Below are positions 1 to 6,583 of a stretch of DNA of 11,637 bases, one piece after another. How positions within the stretch are numbered: position 1 is the stretch's first letter; each line of letters opens with the position of its first letter. The notes below the pieces were generated by a model. That model was not told the origin of the DNA and searched no databases. It worked only from the letters and a program-made list of their open reading frames with translations. The position numbers and the translations under genes were made by a program. This DNA is from Phycisphaerae bacterium. GTDB taxonomy: Bacteria; Planctomycetota; Phycisphaerae; UBA1845; Fen-1342. The stretch is taken from NCBI GenBank assembly GCA_026984555.1, contig JALSRY010000432.1:1-11637 (forward strand), given 5' to 3'.

Positions 1-1
1 A

Positions 2-745
2 TCGTCGAAGGGGGGTGTGCCGGAGGGGTATTGGCGTAAAGACATCTGGCACCAGATGGGGCACGAGGCGTTGGCGCTGGGTACGCACGATTTCTGGCGG
101 GGGATGAAAACGTCGTTCTGGGATCTCGACAACGCCCTGGTGCTGACGGCGACGATGGGTGCCAGCATCGCGATTCGGGGGACGGATGTGGATGATGCCA
201 TTCGGCGGCGGACGCATCACCACCGGCAGCTCGGGGATTTTGACGAGCCGATTCAGCTCATGGGGAACCCGGGCACGCATTTCGCCGCGACGGGGGTGCT
301 GTGGCTGTCGAGCGCGTTGATGAAAGACGCCAAGCAACACGAGGTCGCGAAGGCGCTGACGCAGGCGCTAGCCGTGACCGGCGCGAGCACGCTACTGCTG
401 AAAGTCTCGGCGAACACGCGGGCACCGGACAACGAACCGTTCGCGTGGCCCAGCGGACACACGTCGAGCTCGTTCGCGGTGGCGGCGGTGCTGAACGAGT
501 ATTACGGTCCGTGGGTGGGCGTCCCGTCGTTCGCGTTGGCGGGGTTGGTCGGCTATCAGCGGCTGGATTCGCGTGTGCACGATTTTTCCGACGTGGTGTT
601 CGGGGCGGTGCTGGGCTATGTGGTCGGTACTTCCGTGGCGCGCGATCAGAAGGCGCAGTTTCCCGAGATCTGGGGTATGAAAGTGCTGCCCTTCAGCGAT
701 CCCGAAACCGGCACGGCGGGGCTGGCGCTGTACAAGTCGTGGTGA
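2..745 (+). CDS. PAP2-superfamily phosphatase, probably 5'-truncated by the window edge
   Basis: Membrane-associated type 2 phosphatidic acid phosphatase-like protein; the family hydrolyses phosphate from lipid phosphates or undecaprenyl pyrophosphate. The frame is open to the left edge. A GTG at 17 preceded by GAAGGGGGG could be the true start (242 aa), but no signal peptide or first membrane helix follows it, so I favour a truncated N-terminus. Numbering from that GTG, motif 1 is K129 ... R135-A-P137, motif 2 is W-PSGH (145-148), and motif 3 is R182-x5-H188-x3-D192. The catalytic His pair and Asp are therefore present. Motif 1 is off-consensus (KX6RP becomes K-x5-R-A-P), and the Ser before the motif 3 Arg is Gln (YQR). 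Hydrophobic stretches lie near 41-53, 90-101, 152-180 and 193-207. The gene ends 186 bases before mntR on the same strand. The family is well supported; the substrate cannot be read from the sequence. Confidence 0.8.
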   Translation, partial: SSKGGVPEGYWRKDIWHQMGHEALALGTHDFWRGMKTSFWDLDNALVLTATMGASIAIRGTDVDDAIRRRTHHHRQLGDFDEPIQLMGNPGTHFAATGVLWLSSALMKDAKQHEVAKALTQALAVTGASTLLLKVSANTRAPDNEPFAWPSGHTSSSFAVAAVLNEYYGPWVGVPSFALAGLVGYQRLDSRVHDFSDVVFGAVLGYVVGTSVARDQKAQFPEIWGMKVLPFSDPETGTAGLALYKSW

Positions 746-876
746 GTCGCCGCGGGGGACACGGGTCGGCGGGACGGGGTGGGATCTATGCAGAAACCGC
801 CGAGCGGGAGAACGGCCGCCAGAGACGCGCGGGCGGAGGCACGGGGTGCGTGGTTTGCGGGAAGGTTGGCGGCGCG

Positions 877-904
877 TTAACATTTGTAGCCTGTGCTTAA
901 CAAT
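877..904 (+). promoter_or_regulatory. Candidate promoter/operator of mntR
   Basis: This AT-rich island in GC-rich DNA lies just before mntR. TTAACA (877-882, 5 of 6 to the -35 consensus) and AACAAT (899-904, 4 of 6 to the -10 consensus) are 16 bases apart. Transcription would begin near 911 and the ATG at 932 follows. The hexamer TTAACA recurs 20 bases later (897-902), about two helical turns, and ACATT (880-884) is mirrored by AATGT (902-906). Autoregulation by MntR is possible, but no known MntR box is matched. Confidence 0.3.
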
Positions 905-931
905 GTGATCTCCAGCAACAGGACGCGTGTC

Positions 932-1417
932 ATGCCCCGCTCGTCCAAACGACCATCCGGCAGCAACGCGCGTCGCACGGCGGTGCGGCGCAGTCCCCGG
1001 CAGCAAGCGGACAACCATCGCCAGACGCGCAGAGCCCGGCGGAACGAGCTGACGGAAGATTATGTCGAGGTGATCGCGGACTTGATCGACGAGACGGGCG
1101 AGGCGCGGGTCGTGGACATCGCGGCGCGACTGGGGGTATCACACGTCACGGTGACGAAGACGGTGGACCGGTTGCAGCGTGAGGGGTTCGTGACGTCGCG
1201 GCCGTATCGCTCGATCTTCTTGACGGAGGCGGGGCGACAGAAGGCGGAATCGATCCGCCGGCGTCACGCGATCGTGCTGCGTTTTCTGCTGGCGATCGGG
1301 GTGAGCGTGGAGACGGCCCACGCGGACGCGGAGGGGATCGAGCACCACGTCAGCGAAGAGACGCTGGCGGTGTTCGATCGCATCGCGCGCGAGCGGCCGC
1401 CGGGCTCGACGGAGTGA
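932..1417 (+). CDS. mntR: Manganese-responsive transcriptional regulator, MntR/DtxR family
   Basis: DNA-binding regulator that senses Mn(II) and normally represses manganese uptake genes or activates efflux. The 161-aa protein resembles enterobacterial MntR. Residues 1-38 are a strongly basic tail, 39-100 are the winged helix-turn-helix (VVDIAARLGVSHVTVTKTVDRL near 60-81), and the rest is the dimerisation/metal domain. All six ligands known from Bacillus MntR can be placed: D43 and E46 (EDYVE), H112 (RRRH), and E134, E137 and H138 (AEGIEHH). There is no SH3-like third domain, which is normal for MntR and unlike DtxR/IdeR. I chose ATG 932 because AGGA (920-923) lies 8 bases upstream; an in-frame GTG at 893 would add 13 residues and fall inside the promoter candidate. 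No Mn transporter gene is in view. The gene converges on the LptC-like gene with a 61-bp gap. Confidence 0.93.
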   Translation: MPRSSKRPSGSNARRTAVRRSPRQQADNHRQTRRARRNELTEDYVEVIADLIDETGEARVVDIAARLGVSHVTVTKTVDRLQREGFVTSRPYRSIFLTEAGRQKAESIRRRHAIVLRFLLAIGVSVETAHADAEGIEHHVSEETLAVFDRIARERPPGSTE

Positions 1418-1448
1418 TTCTCGCCGCGCCGAAGGTGATGGCGCGGGA

Positions 1449-1463
1449 TGCCGGACACCGGCG
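1449..1463 (+). terminator. Weak hairpin between convergent mntR and lptC-like gene
   Basis: GCCGG (1450-1454) and CCGGC (1458-1462) form a 5-bp stem with a 3-base loop, with one more G-T pair outside. GGGGGTTT follows on the + strand, 32 bases after the mntR stop. The T-run is short and the stem small. It could end either convergent transcript, but the evidence is thin. Confidence 0.25.
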
Positions 1464-1478
1464 GGGGTTTGGGCGGGG

Positions 1479-4400
1479 TCAGCCACCGACGCGGCCGCGG
1501 ACGGCTCCGGTTTCGATGGTGCGGGTCTGAAGATTGATGATGAACTTGGGGCCGACCGCGGGCCGGTTGAGGCGGTGGGTCTGGAGGTTTTCGTCGAAGA
1601 TGCGGGCCATGATGCCGCGTTTGGGGTCTCCGAGCACCCAAGCGAGTTTTTCCTTGGCGTCGTATTCGAGCTGGTGGGCGTAGATGGTGCGTATGTCGGC
1701 GCCCTGCTGGTCGCGCAGGTAGACGTTGCCGGTGGCGTTGAGCCAGGTGAGCTGCATCCTGGCGGTACCGAGCGAGGATGAGGCACCGGAGGTGACCTCG
1801 AAGGCGACCTCGAGCCGATCGCACGTCACGATGGTGTGGCGGCCGGGGATGTTGTGCAGCGGTCCGCCGTGCTCGATGATCCGTCGCAGCGTGGGCTCCA
1901 GGTCGGCGGGGCGTGTGACGGCGACGTGCTGGAACTGGACCTTGTCGCGAAAGAGCACGGTATCGCGGCGGCGTGGTCCGTCGGCACCGAGGGCGTAGAT
2001 CAGGCCGGAACGGCAGCTCATCGCGGTGATACTGGGGCCGGTGGAGACCAGCGCGGACGAGACGCCGAGCATGGGGCGGGCGGATTTTCCGCCGACGGGC
2101 CGTCGATTCGTCATGCCCAACACGGTTTGGCCGGTGGTGTGGATGATGCGACGGCGGACGTCGATTTCGAGCTCGGGCGCGGTGAGGCTGCGTTCGACGA
2201 TGGGCCGGCCGCGGGGGGAGGCGAGCATCTTGCTTTCGATGAGGGCGTTGGTCGCGCGGATGTGGTCGAGGTCTTTCCGGCCGGAGCCGCCGCGCGGCTT
2301 GGCCCACATGGCGCGGGCGGCGCTGGTGCCGGTGGCGGGGTGGGTTGTGCGCCCGCGGAAGACGTCGGCGACCATCGTGATGCGATCGAGGAGGGATGGC
2401 GGGGGGACGTCGAGCGCGGGCGCCAGCCTGAGGGCCAGTGTGTCGGCGTGAAGCTTATCCGAGCGGGTGCCCGCGACAACCCGGCCGGAAAACTCGACAC
2501 GATCGCGGCGTTCGTCGACGAGCAGGTGCTGCTCGCTGGTCACGGTAATCCACTGGTCGCGCAGGTTGGCCAGTCCCTGTAACCCGCGACGGGAACGAAA
2601 CGCGAGCGTCGAGCGGCCATCGACGCGCAGCGTGCGGGCCTGGTTGTCCGCGTGGATCACGTTGCCGCGCAGCCGGTAGCCGCGAGCGAACACGCGCGCG
2701 GGCACGCGGCTGGAACCGCGGATCGTGGCCCGGCCGAGATCGTTTTGTTCCACGAAGTCGGCGTCGATCTCGCGGCCGGCGGCGGCGAAGTGCGACCGCC
2801 GATCGCGGAGGTTCACGTCGCCGGTGGCGCGCATGTGGCGTACCTGGGCTCGGCCGGACGCCTGGGCGAAATCGAGCTCGAGGCGGGCACAGCGCAGCGC
2901 GCGATCGACGTTGTCGGCGGGTGTGCGCGGCCCGGAGCCGAGCGTTCGGCGGGCGGCGTCGGCGATCGTGCGGACGTCTTTTCGCAGGACGCGCAGCCAC
3001 GGGGGGCCGCTGGTGGGTTCGGAAACGACGAGCTCCACGTCGCCCGTCGCGACGGCCGTATCGAGCAGGCCGGCGAGGGTGGCGGTCTGGTCGCGGCCGG
3101 CGGTTCTGGTGGAGCCGCGCTGCGAGTGCGGCTGTGAAGCGGCGGAGGGTTCGCGGAAGCGGGTGTCGAGGCGGTTGGCGCGGAGCAGTTGTTCGTCGAG
3201 GCGGACCTTGACATCGCCGACGAAGGTGGCGGACTCGGGCGGGCTGGACGCGAGCGGGTTGTCGAAGACGGTGGCGGCGCGCGGGGTGGTCCGGGCGGGG
3301 GCAAGGTGCAGCTCGGCCCATCCGTCGCAGCGGATGTCGAGCGGGCCGGTCGTGTCGGAGACGCCGGAGGAAAGCATGACATCGCCGACGAGCTTGATGA
3401 TGCGCGACTCGAGATCGACGAAGATGCTGGCGGCCCGGACGGAGAGTTTGTCACCGGAAGTGAGATCGACGGCTCCACCGGCGGCGGGGTAGAGCCACAA
3501 CCGGCGGGCCTGCTCGTGCAAGATGAGGCGGCCGCAGCATACTTGCCCGTTGGGCGTTTGCAGCACGAGCGGGCGGCCGCGGGCCTCGACGCGTCGGCGC
3601 GGCCGGGTCGGCTGTTTGGGGGACGCGACGGGCAGCAACGAGAGTCGGCGGCCCCATGTGACGACCACGCGGCGGGTGGGCGCGCTCGCGGGAGCGGACG
3701 CGGCCGCGGGCGCGGAGCCGGGGGGGCCGGCCGGGTGGCGCGGCGCGGCGCGGGGAGTGGCCGGCGGTTCGGTGGCGGGCTTGGGTCGCGGAGCGAGGGT
3801 GCCACGGCGGGCCATGTCGATGAGCAGCGTGAGCTCGTCGCCGCGGAGGGCACCGCGGCGTTGGTCGCCGACGAAGTGATCGACGCGCACGCCGCCGGTG
3901 AGCACGCAACGGTAGGTGGTGGGTTTGCGCCGGCGGCGGCGTTCCGCGGGAGAGGGCGAGGCGGTCTCGGGGGCGGATGCGGGGCGGGTGACGAGGGTGG
4001 CGGATTCGGCGGTGGAGGGTTGCGGGCCGGTGCCGAGCGAGGCGAGCATCTCGCCGCGGAGTGTCATCGTTCCACCGCTGTCGATTTCGAGTTTTTCGAT
4101 GCGGTTGTCTTCGCGGTTCCAGACGAGTTGGAGGCCGGTGCCGCTGATTTCGAAGTCCTCGCCGGCCACGTGGAGGGGGCGGTCGGTCTTGACCTGGCCG
4201 AGGTTCATGTCGAACTCGATGCGGTCGGTCTGGATCGCGATGCGGTCCTCGGGGCGTTGGCTCAGGGGGCTGCGCTGGTAGCTGGTTTCGCGATCGAGCA
4301 CGATCCGGACGTGGCCTTCGAGCCAGCCGCGTTTGGGCTCGATGCGGCGTTTGCGGATCGAGTCGGCCTTTACCTGTCCGCGGTCCGCGGCGATGGTCAG

Positions 4401-4742
4401 GATCATTCCGCTGGGCAGGCGCATCATCAGCTCGGGGCGTGTCAGCAGGATCTGATCCTGCGTGCCGGGGACTTTTTCCCAGGTATCGAGGCGCAGGTAC
4501 TCGGTGGGCTGGCCGGTGAGGGGGTCGTAGTTGACGTAGCCCATCTGTCGCCCGGGGGTGATGTTGACGTCCTTGACGTTGATCTGTTTCTCGGGGGCGA
4601 CATCGATCGCGCCGGGCAGGGGCTGGTGCGCGTCTTCGGCGAGTTCGGGGGGGCGCGCGGGCTCGATCCACGCCTGGTAGCCGAGAAACATCAGCACCAG
4701 GACGGCGGCGGTCGAGATGAGCAAGATGACGTTTCGCGCCAT
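1479..4742 (-). CDS. Giant LptC/LptA (OstA)-like LPS export protein, inner-membrane anchored
   Basis: A 1087-aa protein with an N-terminal membrane anchor (about residues 5-25, VILLISTAAVLVLMFLGYQ) and a long periplasmic part. LptC proteins share this layout but are usually about 190 aa. The body repeats the strand signature of the LptA/LptC/LptD jelly roll, x-G-[DNGH]-V followed by alternating hydrophobics: LEGHV (141-145), LTGGV (281-285), LVGDV (451-455), FVGDV (507-511), ATGDV (565-569), ATGDV (639-643) and ATGNV (1003-1007). Partner strands such as CDRLEVAF, CARLELDF and AHQLEYD lie between them. Pro/Ala-rich linkers lie at about 231-270 and 314-357. I chose ATG 4742 because AGGAA lies about 10 bases upstream and the anchor begins directly; an upstream in-frame start would add 24 unlikely residues. 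It follows kdsC, as in the enterobacterial kdsC-lptC-lptA-lptB order. Family membership is well supported; the idea that it also does the work of LptA is inference. Confidence 0.75.
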   Translation of the reverse strand: MARNVILLISTAAVLVLMFLGYQAWIEPARPPELAEDAHQPLPGAIDVAPEKQINVKDVNITPGRQMGYVNYDPLTGQPTEYLRLDTWEKVPGTQDQILLTRPELMMRLPSGMILTIAADRGQVKADSIRKRRIEPKRGWLEGHVRIVLDRETSYQRSPLSQRPEDRIAIQTDRIEFDMNLGQVKTDRPLHVAGEDFEISGTGLQLVWNREDNRIEKLEIDSGGTMTLRGEMLASLGTGPQPSTAESATLVTRPASAPETASPSPAERRRRRKPTTYRCVLTGGVRVDHFVGDQRRGALRGDELTLLIDMARRGTLAPRPKPATEPPATPRAAPRHPAGPPGSAPAAASAPASAPTRRVVVTWGRRLSLLPVASPKQPTRPRRRVEARGRPLVLQTPNGQVCCGRLILHEQARRLWLYPAAGGAVDLTSGDKLSVRAASIFVDLESRIIKLVGDVMLSSGVSDTTGPLDIRCDGWAELHLAPARTTPRAATVFDNPLASSPPESATFVGDVKVRLDEQLLRANRLDTRFREPSAASQPHSQRGSTRTAGRDQTATLAGLLDTAVATGDVELVVSEPTSGPPWLRVLRKDVRTIADAARRTLGSGPRTPADNVDRALRCARLELDFAQASGRAQVRHMRATGDVNLRDRRSHFAAAGREIDADFVEQNDLGRATIRGSSRVPARVFARGYRLRGNVIHADNQARTLRVDGRSTLAFRSRRGLQGLANLRDQWITVTSEQHLLVDERRDRVEFSGRVVAGTRSDKLHADTLALRLAPALDVPPPSLLDRITMVADVFRGRTTHPATGTSAARAMWAKPRGGSGRKDLDHIRATNALIESKMLASPRGRPIVERSLTAPELEIDVRRRIIHTTGQTVLGMTNRRPVGGKSARPMLGVSSALVSTGPSITAMSCRSGLIYALGADGPRRRDTVLFRDKVQFQHVAVTRPADLEPTLRRIIEHGGPLHNIPGRHTIVTCDRLEVAFEVTSGASSSLGTARMQLTWLNATGNVYLRDQQGADIRTIYAHQLEYDAKEKLAWVLGDPKRGIMARIFDENLQTHRLNRPAVGPKFIINLQTRTIETGAVRGRVGG

Positions 4743-4789
4743 GGGGGCGATTCCTGTCCTGTCGTGCGTGCCGGTCCCAGGCCGGCGGC

Positions 4790-4823
4790 AAAAGCCCGTG
4801 GGTCCGGGCCCCACCCGCGGGCT
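4790..4823 (-). terminator. Hairpin plus T-run between kdsC and the lptC-like gene
   Basis: Arms 4793-4803 and 4813-4823 pair over 11 positions around a 9-base loop. One pair is T-G on the + strand and A-C in the - strand RNA. Read on the - strand the stem is followed by TTTT (4793-4790). It sits about 120 bases after the kdsC stop and 48 bases before the lptC-like start. It may end or attenuate transcription between the two genes. Confidence 0.4.
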
Positions 4824-4944
4824 ACGGATGGCAGGCCCTATCCGCGGGGCCGGCGTCGTTCGGCGCTCGCGAGGCCGCCGGCGGGCGGCGTTCGGGCCGG
4901 CCGGGGGCAGATGGTGCCCGGTCGATGCCCGCGGAGCGGCAACT

Positions 4945-5469
4945 TCACGAACGCGCGGCCGGCTCGCCGATGCCGTACTGTTCGAGGACGCGGCCCCAAC
5001 GGCCGTCGTCGCGGGTCAGGTGCTCGACGATCTCGCGGACGGCGCCCTCGCCGCCGGCGTGTTTGGTGACGAAGCGGGCGATCGCTTTGACCTCGGGCGC
5101 GGCGTTGGCGACGGCGACGGGGTATCCGCTGAGCTGCAACATGCCGATATCCGGGAGGTCGTCGCCGACGGCGGCCGCGCGTTCGGGCGGGGCGTCGAGT
5201 CGGTTCAAGAGCGCGCGGAGGTCGGCGGCCTTGTCGCGGCTTCCCTGGATGACGTGGCGGATACCGAGCTCGGCGGCGCGGGCTTCGAGCGCGAGCGACT
5301 CCTTGGCGGTGATGATGGCGACGGTTCCGCCGAGCCTGGTGAACCAGTGCAGGGCGAAGCCGTCGTGCACATGGAAGGAGCGCAGCGGCTCGGTGCAGCC
5401 GCCGTAGAGGAGTTTTCCGTCGGTCAAGACTCCGTCAACGTCGAGGACGAGTATGTCGATTTCCGCCAT
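4945..5469 (-). CDS. kdsC: 3-deoxy-D-manno-octulosonate 8-phosphate phosphatase (KdsC), HAD superfamily
   Basis: Cytoplasmic HAD phosphatase converting KDO 8-phosphate to KDO plus phosphate, the step before CMP-KDO formation for the LPS inner core. The 174-aa length matches the cap-less KdsC family. HAD motif I is LDVDGVLTDG with D10 (nucleophile) and D12. Motif II is IITAKES with T54 (many KdsC have ITGRxS). The motif III Lys is K80. Motif IV is GDDLPD with D103, D104 and D107. The C-terminal signature GGEGAVREI (139-147) matches the KdsC tail that closes the active site. The ATG at 5469 has AAAGGTG about 8 bases upstream. The next gene on this strand is the LptC-like protein, 202 bases on, a pairing known from LPS loci. 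A divergent hydrolase lies upstream. Confidence 0.93.
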   Translation of the reverse strand: MAEIDILVLDVDGVLTDGKLLYGGCTEPLRSFHVHDGFALHWFTRLGGTVAIITAKESLALEARAAELGIRHVIQGSRDKAADLRALLNRLDAPPERAAAVGDDLPDIGMLQLSGYPVAVANAAPEVKAIARFVTKHAGGEGAVREIVEHLTRDDGRWGRVLEQYGIGEPAARS

Positions 5470-5527
5470 TGGGTGGCACCTTTCCGTATGGTGAGCGCCG
5501 GCGGGAGTCCCACGCCGACGTTGATTG

Positions 5528-5540
5528 GGGTATCATACCC
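5528..5540. promoter_or_regulatory. Perfect 13-bp palindrome in the divergent kdsC/hydrolase gap (operator candidate)
   Basis: GGGTATCATACCC is a perfect inverted repeat (GGGTAT/ATACCC) around a single central base. It lies in the only AT-richer stretch of the 113-bp gap between two divergent starts. It contains a -10-like hexamer on both strands (TATCAT on +, TATGAT on -, each 5 of 6). A repressor bound here could control both genes. The identity of any regulator is unknown. Confidence 0.4.
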
Positions 5541-5560
5541 GCGCCGACGACAATTGTTAG
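5532..5560 (-). promoter_or_regulatory. Candidate promoter for kdsC
   Basis: Read on the - strand, CTAACA (5560-5555, 4 of 6 to the -35 consensus) and TATGAT (5537-5532, 5 of 6 to the -10 consensus) are 17 bases apart. This would give a leader of roughly 55 bases before the kdsC ATG. The -10 lies inside the palindrome. Confidence 0.4.
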
Positions 5561-5582
5561 CAGCCGGCCAGGAACCGTGCGT

Positions 5583-6473
5583 ATGAACGAGTCTGCCCCG
5601 CGCGTCATCGACCTCGGAAACATGACCGTCACGCTGCTCGACGGGGGTCGTTTACGGCTGGACGGCGGTGCGATGTTCGGCATCATTCCGCGTCCGCTCT
5701 GGGAGCGTCAAACGCCGGCCGACGAGCGTCACCGCATTCCGCTGGCGTGCAACTGCCTGCTGGTGGAATGGCGCGGCGAGCGCGACCGGCGGGTGATCAT
5801 CGAAACCGGGCACGGGGAGAAATACGGGGCGAAGGAGCAGGCGATTTACGCGATCGATCCGGGTCGCTGGCTGGTGTCGGGGCTGGCCCGGGCCGGTGTC
5901 GAGCCGGAGTCGATCACCGACGTGATCGTGACGCACCTGCACTTCGACCACGCCGGCGGACTGACCCGCCTGGGGGGGGACCGGGTGGTGCCGACGTTTC
6001 CGAACGCCACGGTCCATGTTCAGCGGCGGGAATACGATGATGCCCGCTGTGGTCTGGGGATCATGACGGCGACCTACCGGGACGAGAACCTTCGACCGCT
6101 CGAGGAGGCCGAGCGGTGGAACCTGATCGAGGGGGAACCGGAGATCGCTCCGGGGATTCGGCCGCTTTTGACGCCCGGCCACACTCGCGGCCACCAGGCG
6201 GTGTTGATCCGCGGACGAGACGGGACGGTGGTTTTTCCCGGCGACGTGATGCCGACCGCGGCGCATGTCGGCGCCCCGTACAACATGGCATACGACCTGT
6301 TTCCGCTCGACAACCGCGAATCGAAGAACCGGGTGCTGCGGCAAGCGGCGAACGAGGGGTGGCTCATCGTGCTCGATCACGAACCGAATACGCCGGTGAT
6401 GCGGGCGCAGATCGAAAAAACGTGGTACGGCCTCGTACCGGCCGAAGAGCCGGGGGGGGTGTCGCAGTCGTAA
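5583..6473 (+). CDS. Metallo-beta-lactamase-fold hydrolase (lactonase-like)
   Basis: A 296-aa cytoplasmic metallo-hydrolase with the full zinc site: HLHFDH (H118, H120, D122, H123), H200 in TPGHTRGH, D221 in PGDVMPTAAH and H266 in LDHEPNTP. The layout, with an N-terminal strand region, FGIIPRPLWERQ (32-43), the HxHxDH motif near residue 118 and a TPGHTxGH motif near 198, resembles the N-acyl homoserine lactonase/YtnP-type branch rather than glyoxalase II or RNase Z. Quorum-signal lactonase activity is only a possibility. Start ATG 5583 has AGGAA about 9 bases upstream; an in-frame TTG at 5469 lies at the kdsC start and would add 38 residues with no domain. There is no signal peptide. It is divergent from kdsC and shares the palindromic gap, so co-regulation with LPS synthesis is possible. 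It converges on the prepilin-like gene with 110 bases between. Confidence 0.85.
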   Translation: MNESAPRVIDLGNMTVTLLDGGRLRLDGGAMFGIIPRPLWERQTPADERHRIPLACNCLLVEWRGERDRRVIIETGHGEKYGAKEQAIYAIDPGRWLVSGLARAGVEPESITDVIVTHLHFDHAGGLTRLGGDRVVPTFPNATVHVQRREYDDARCGLGIMTATYRDENLRPLEEAERWNLIEGEPEIAPGIRPLLTPGHTRGHQAVLIRGRDGTVVFPGDVMPTAAHVGAPYNMAYDLFPLDNRESKNRVLRQAANEGWLIVLDHEPNTPVMRAQIEKTWYGLVPAEEPGGVSQS

Positions 6474-6583
6474 GCGGCACCGGGCGCAACGCCGGGCGGC
6501 GCCGGCGAGACGTGGCATGACGGGTTTCGCCGCGCCGGCCGCGTTTACCGCCGCCCTTCCCCGCGATACCGCGAACGGTGACG

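Noticed and set aside
2455..3853. Overlapping - strand frames inside the LptC-like gene (about 288 and 346 codons)
   Set aside because: They are Arg/Pro or Pro/Ser/Ala-rich frame-shifted readings of the same strand, while the main frame carries the repeated strand motifs throughout.
3189..5069. A 626-codon + strand open frame antisense to the LptC-like gene and kdsC
   Set aside because: It is Gly/Ala/Arg/Glu-rich without domains, lies opposite two recognisable genes and crosses their gap. In such GC-rich DNA stop codons are rare on the opposite strand.
6474..6583. Small CGCG-based inverted repeats between the convergent hydrolase and prepilin-like genes
   Set aside because: Stems are 4-5 bp and no T-run follows on either strand, so a terminator call is not supported.
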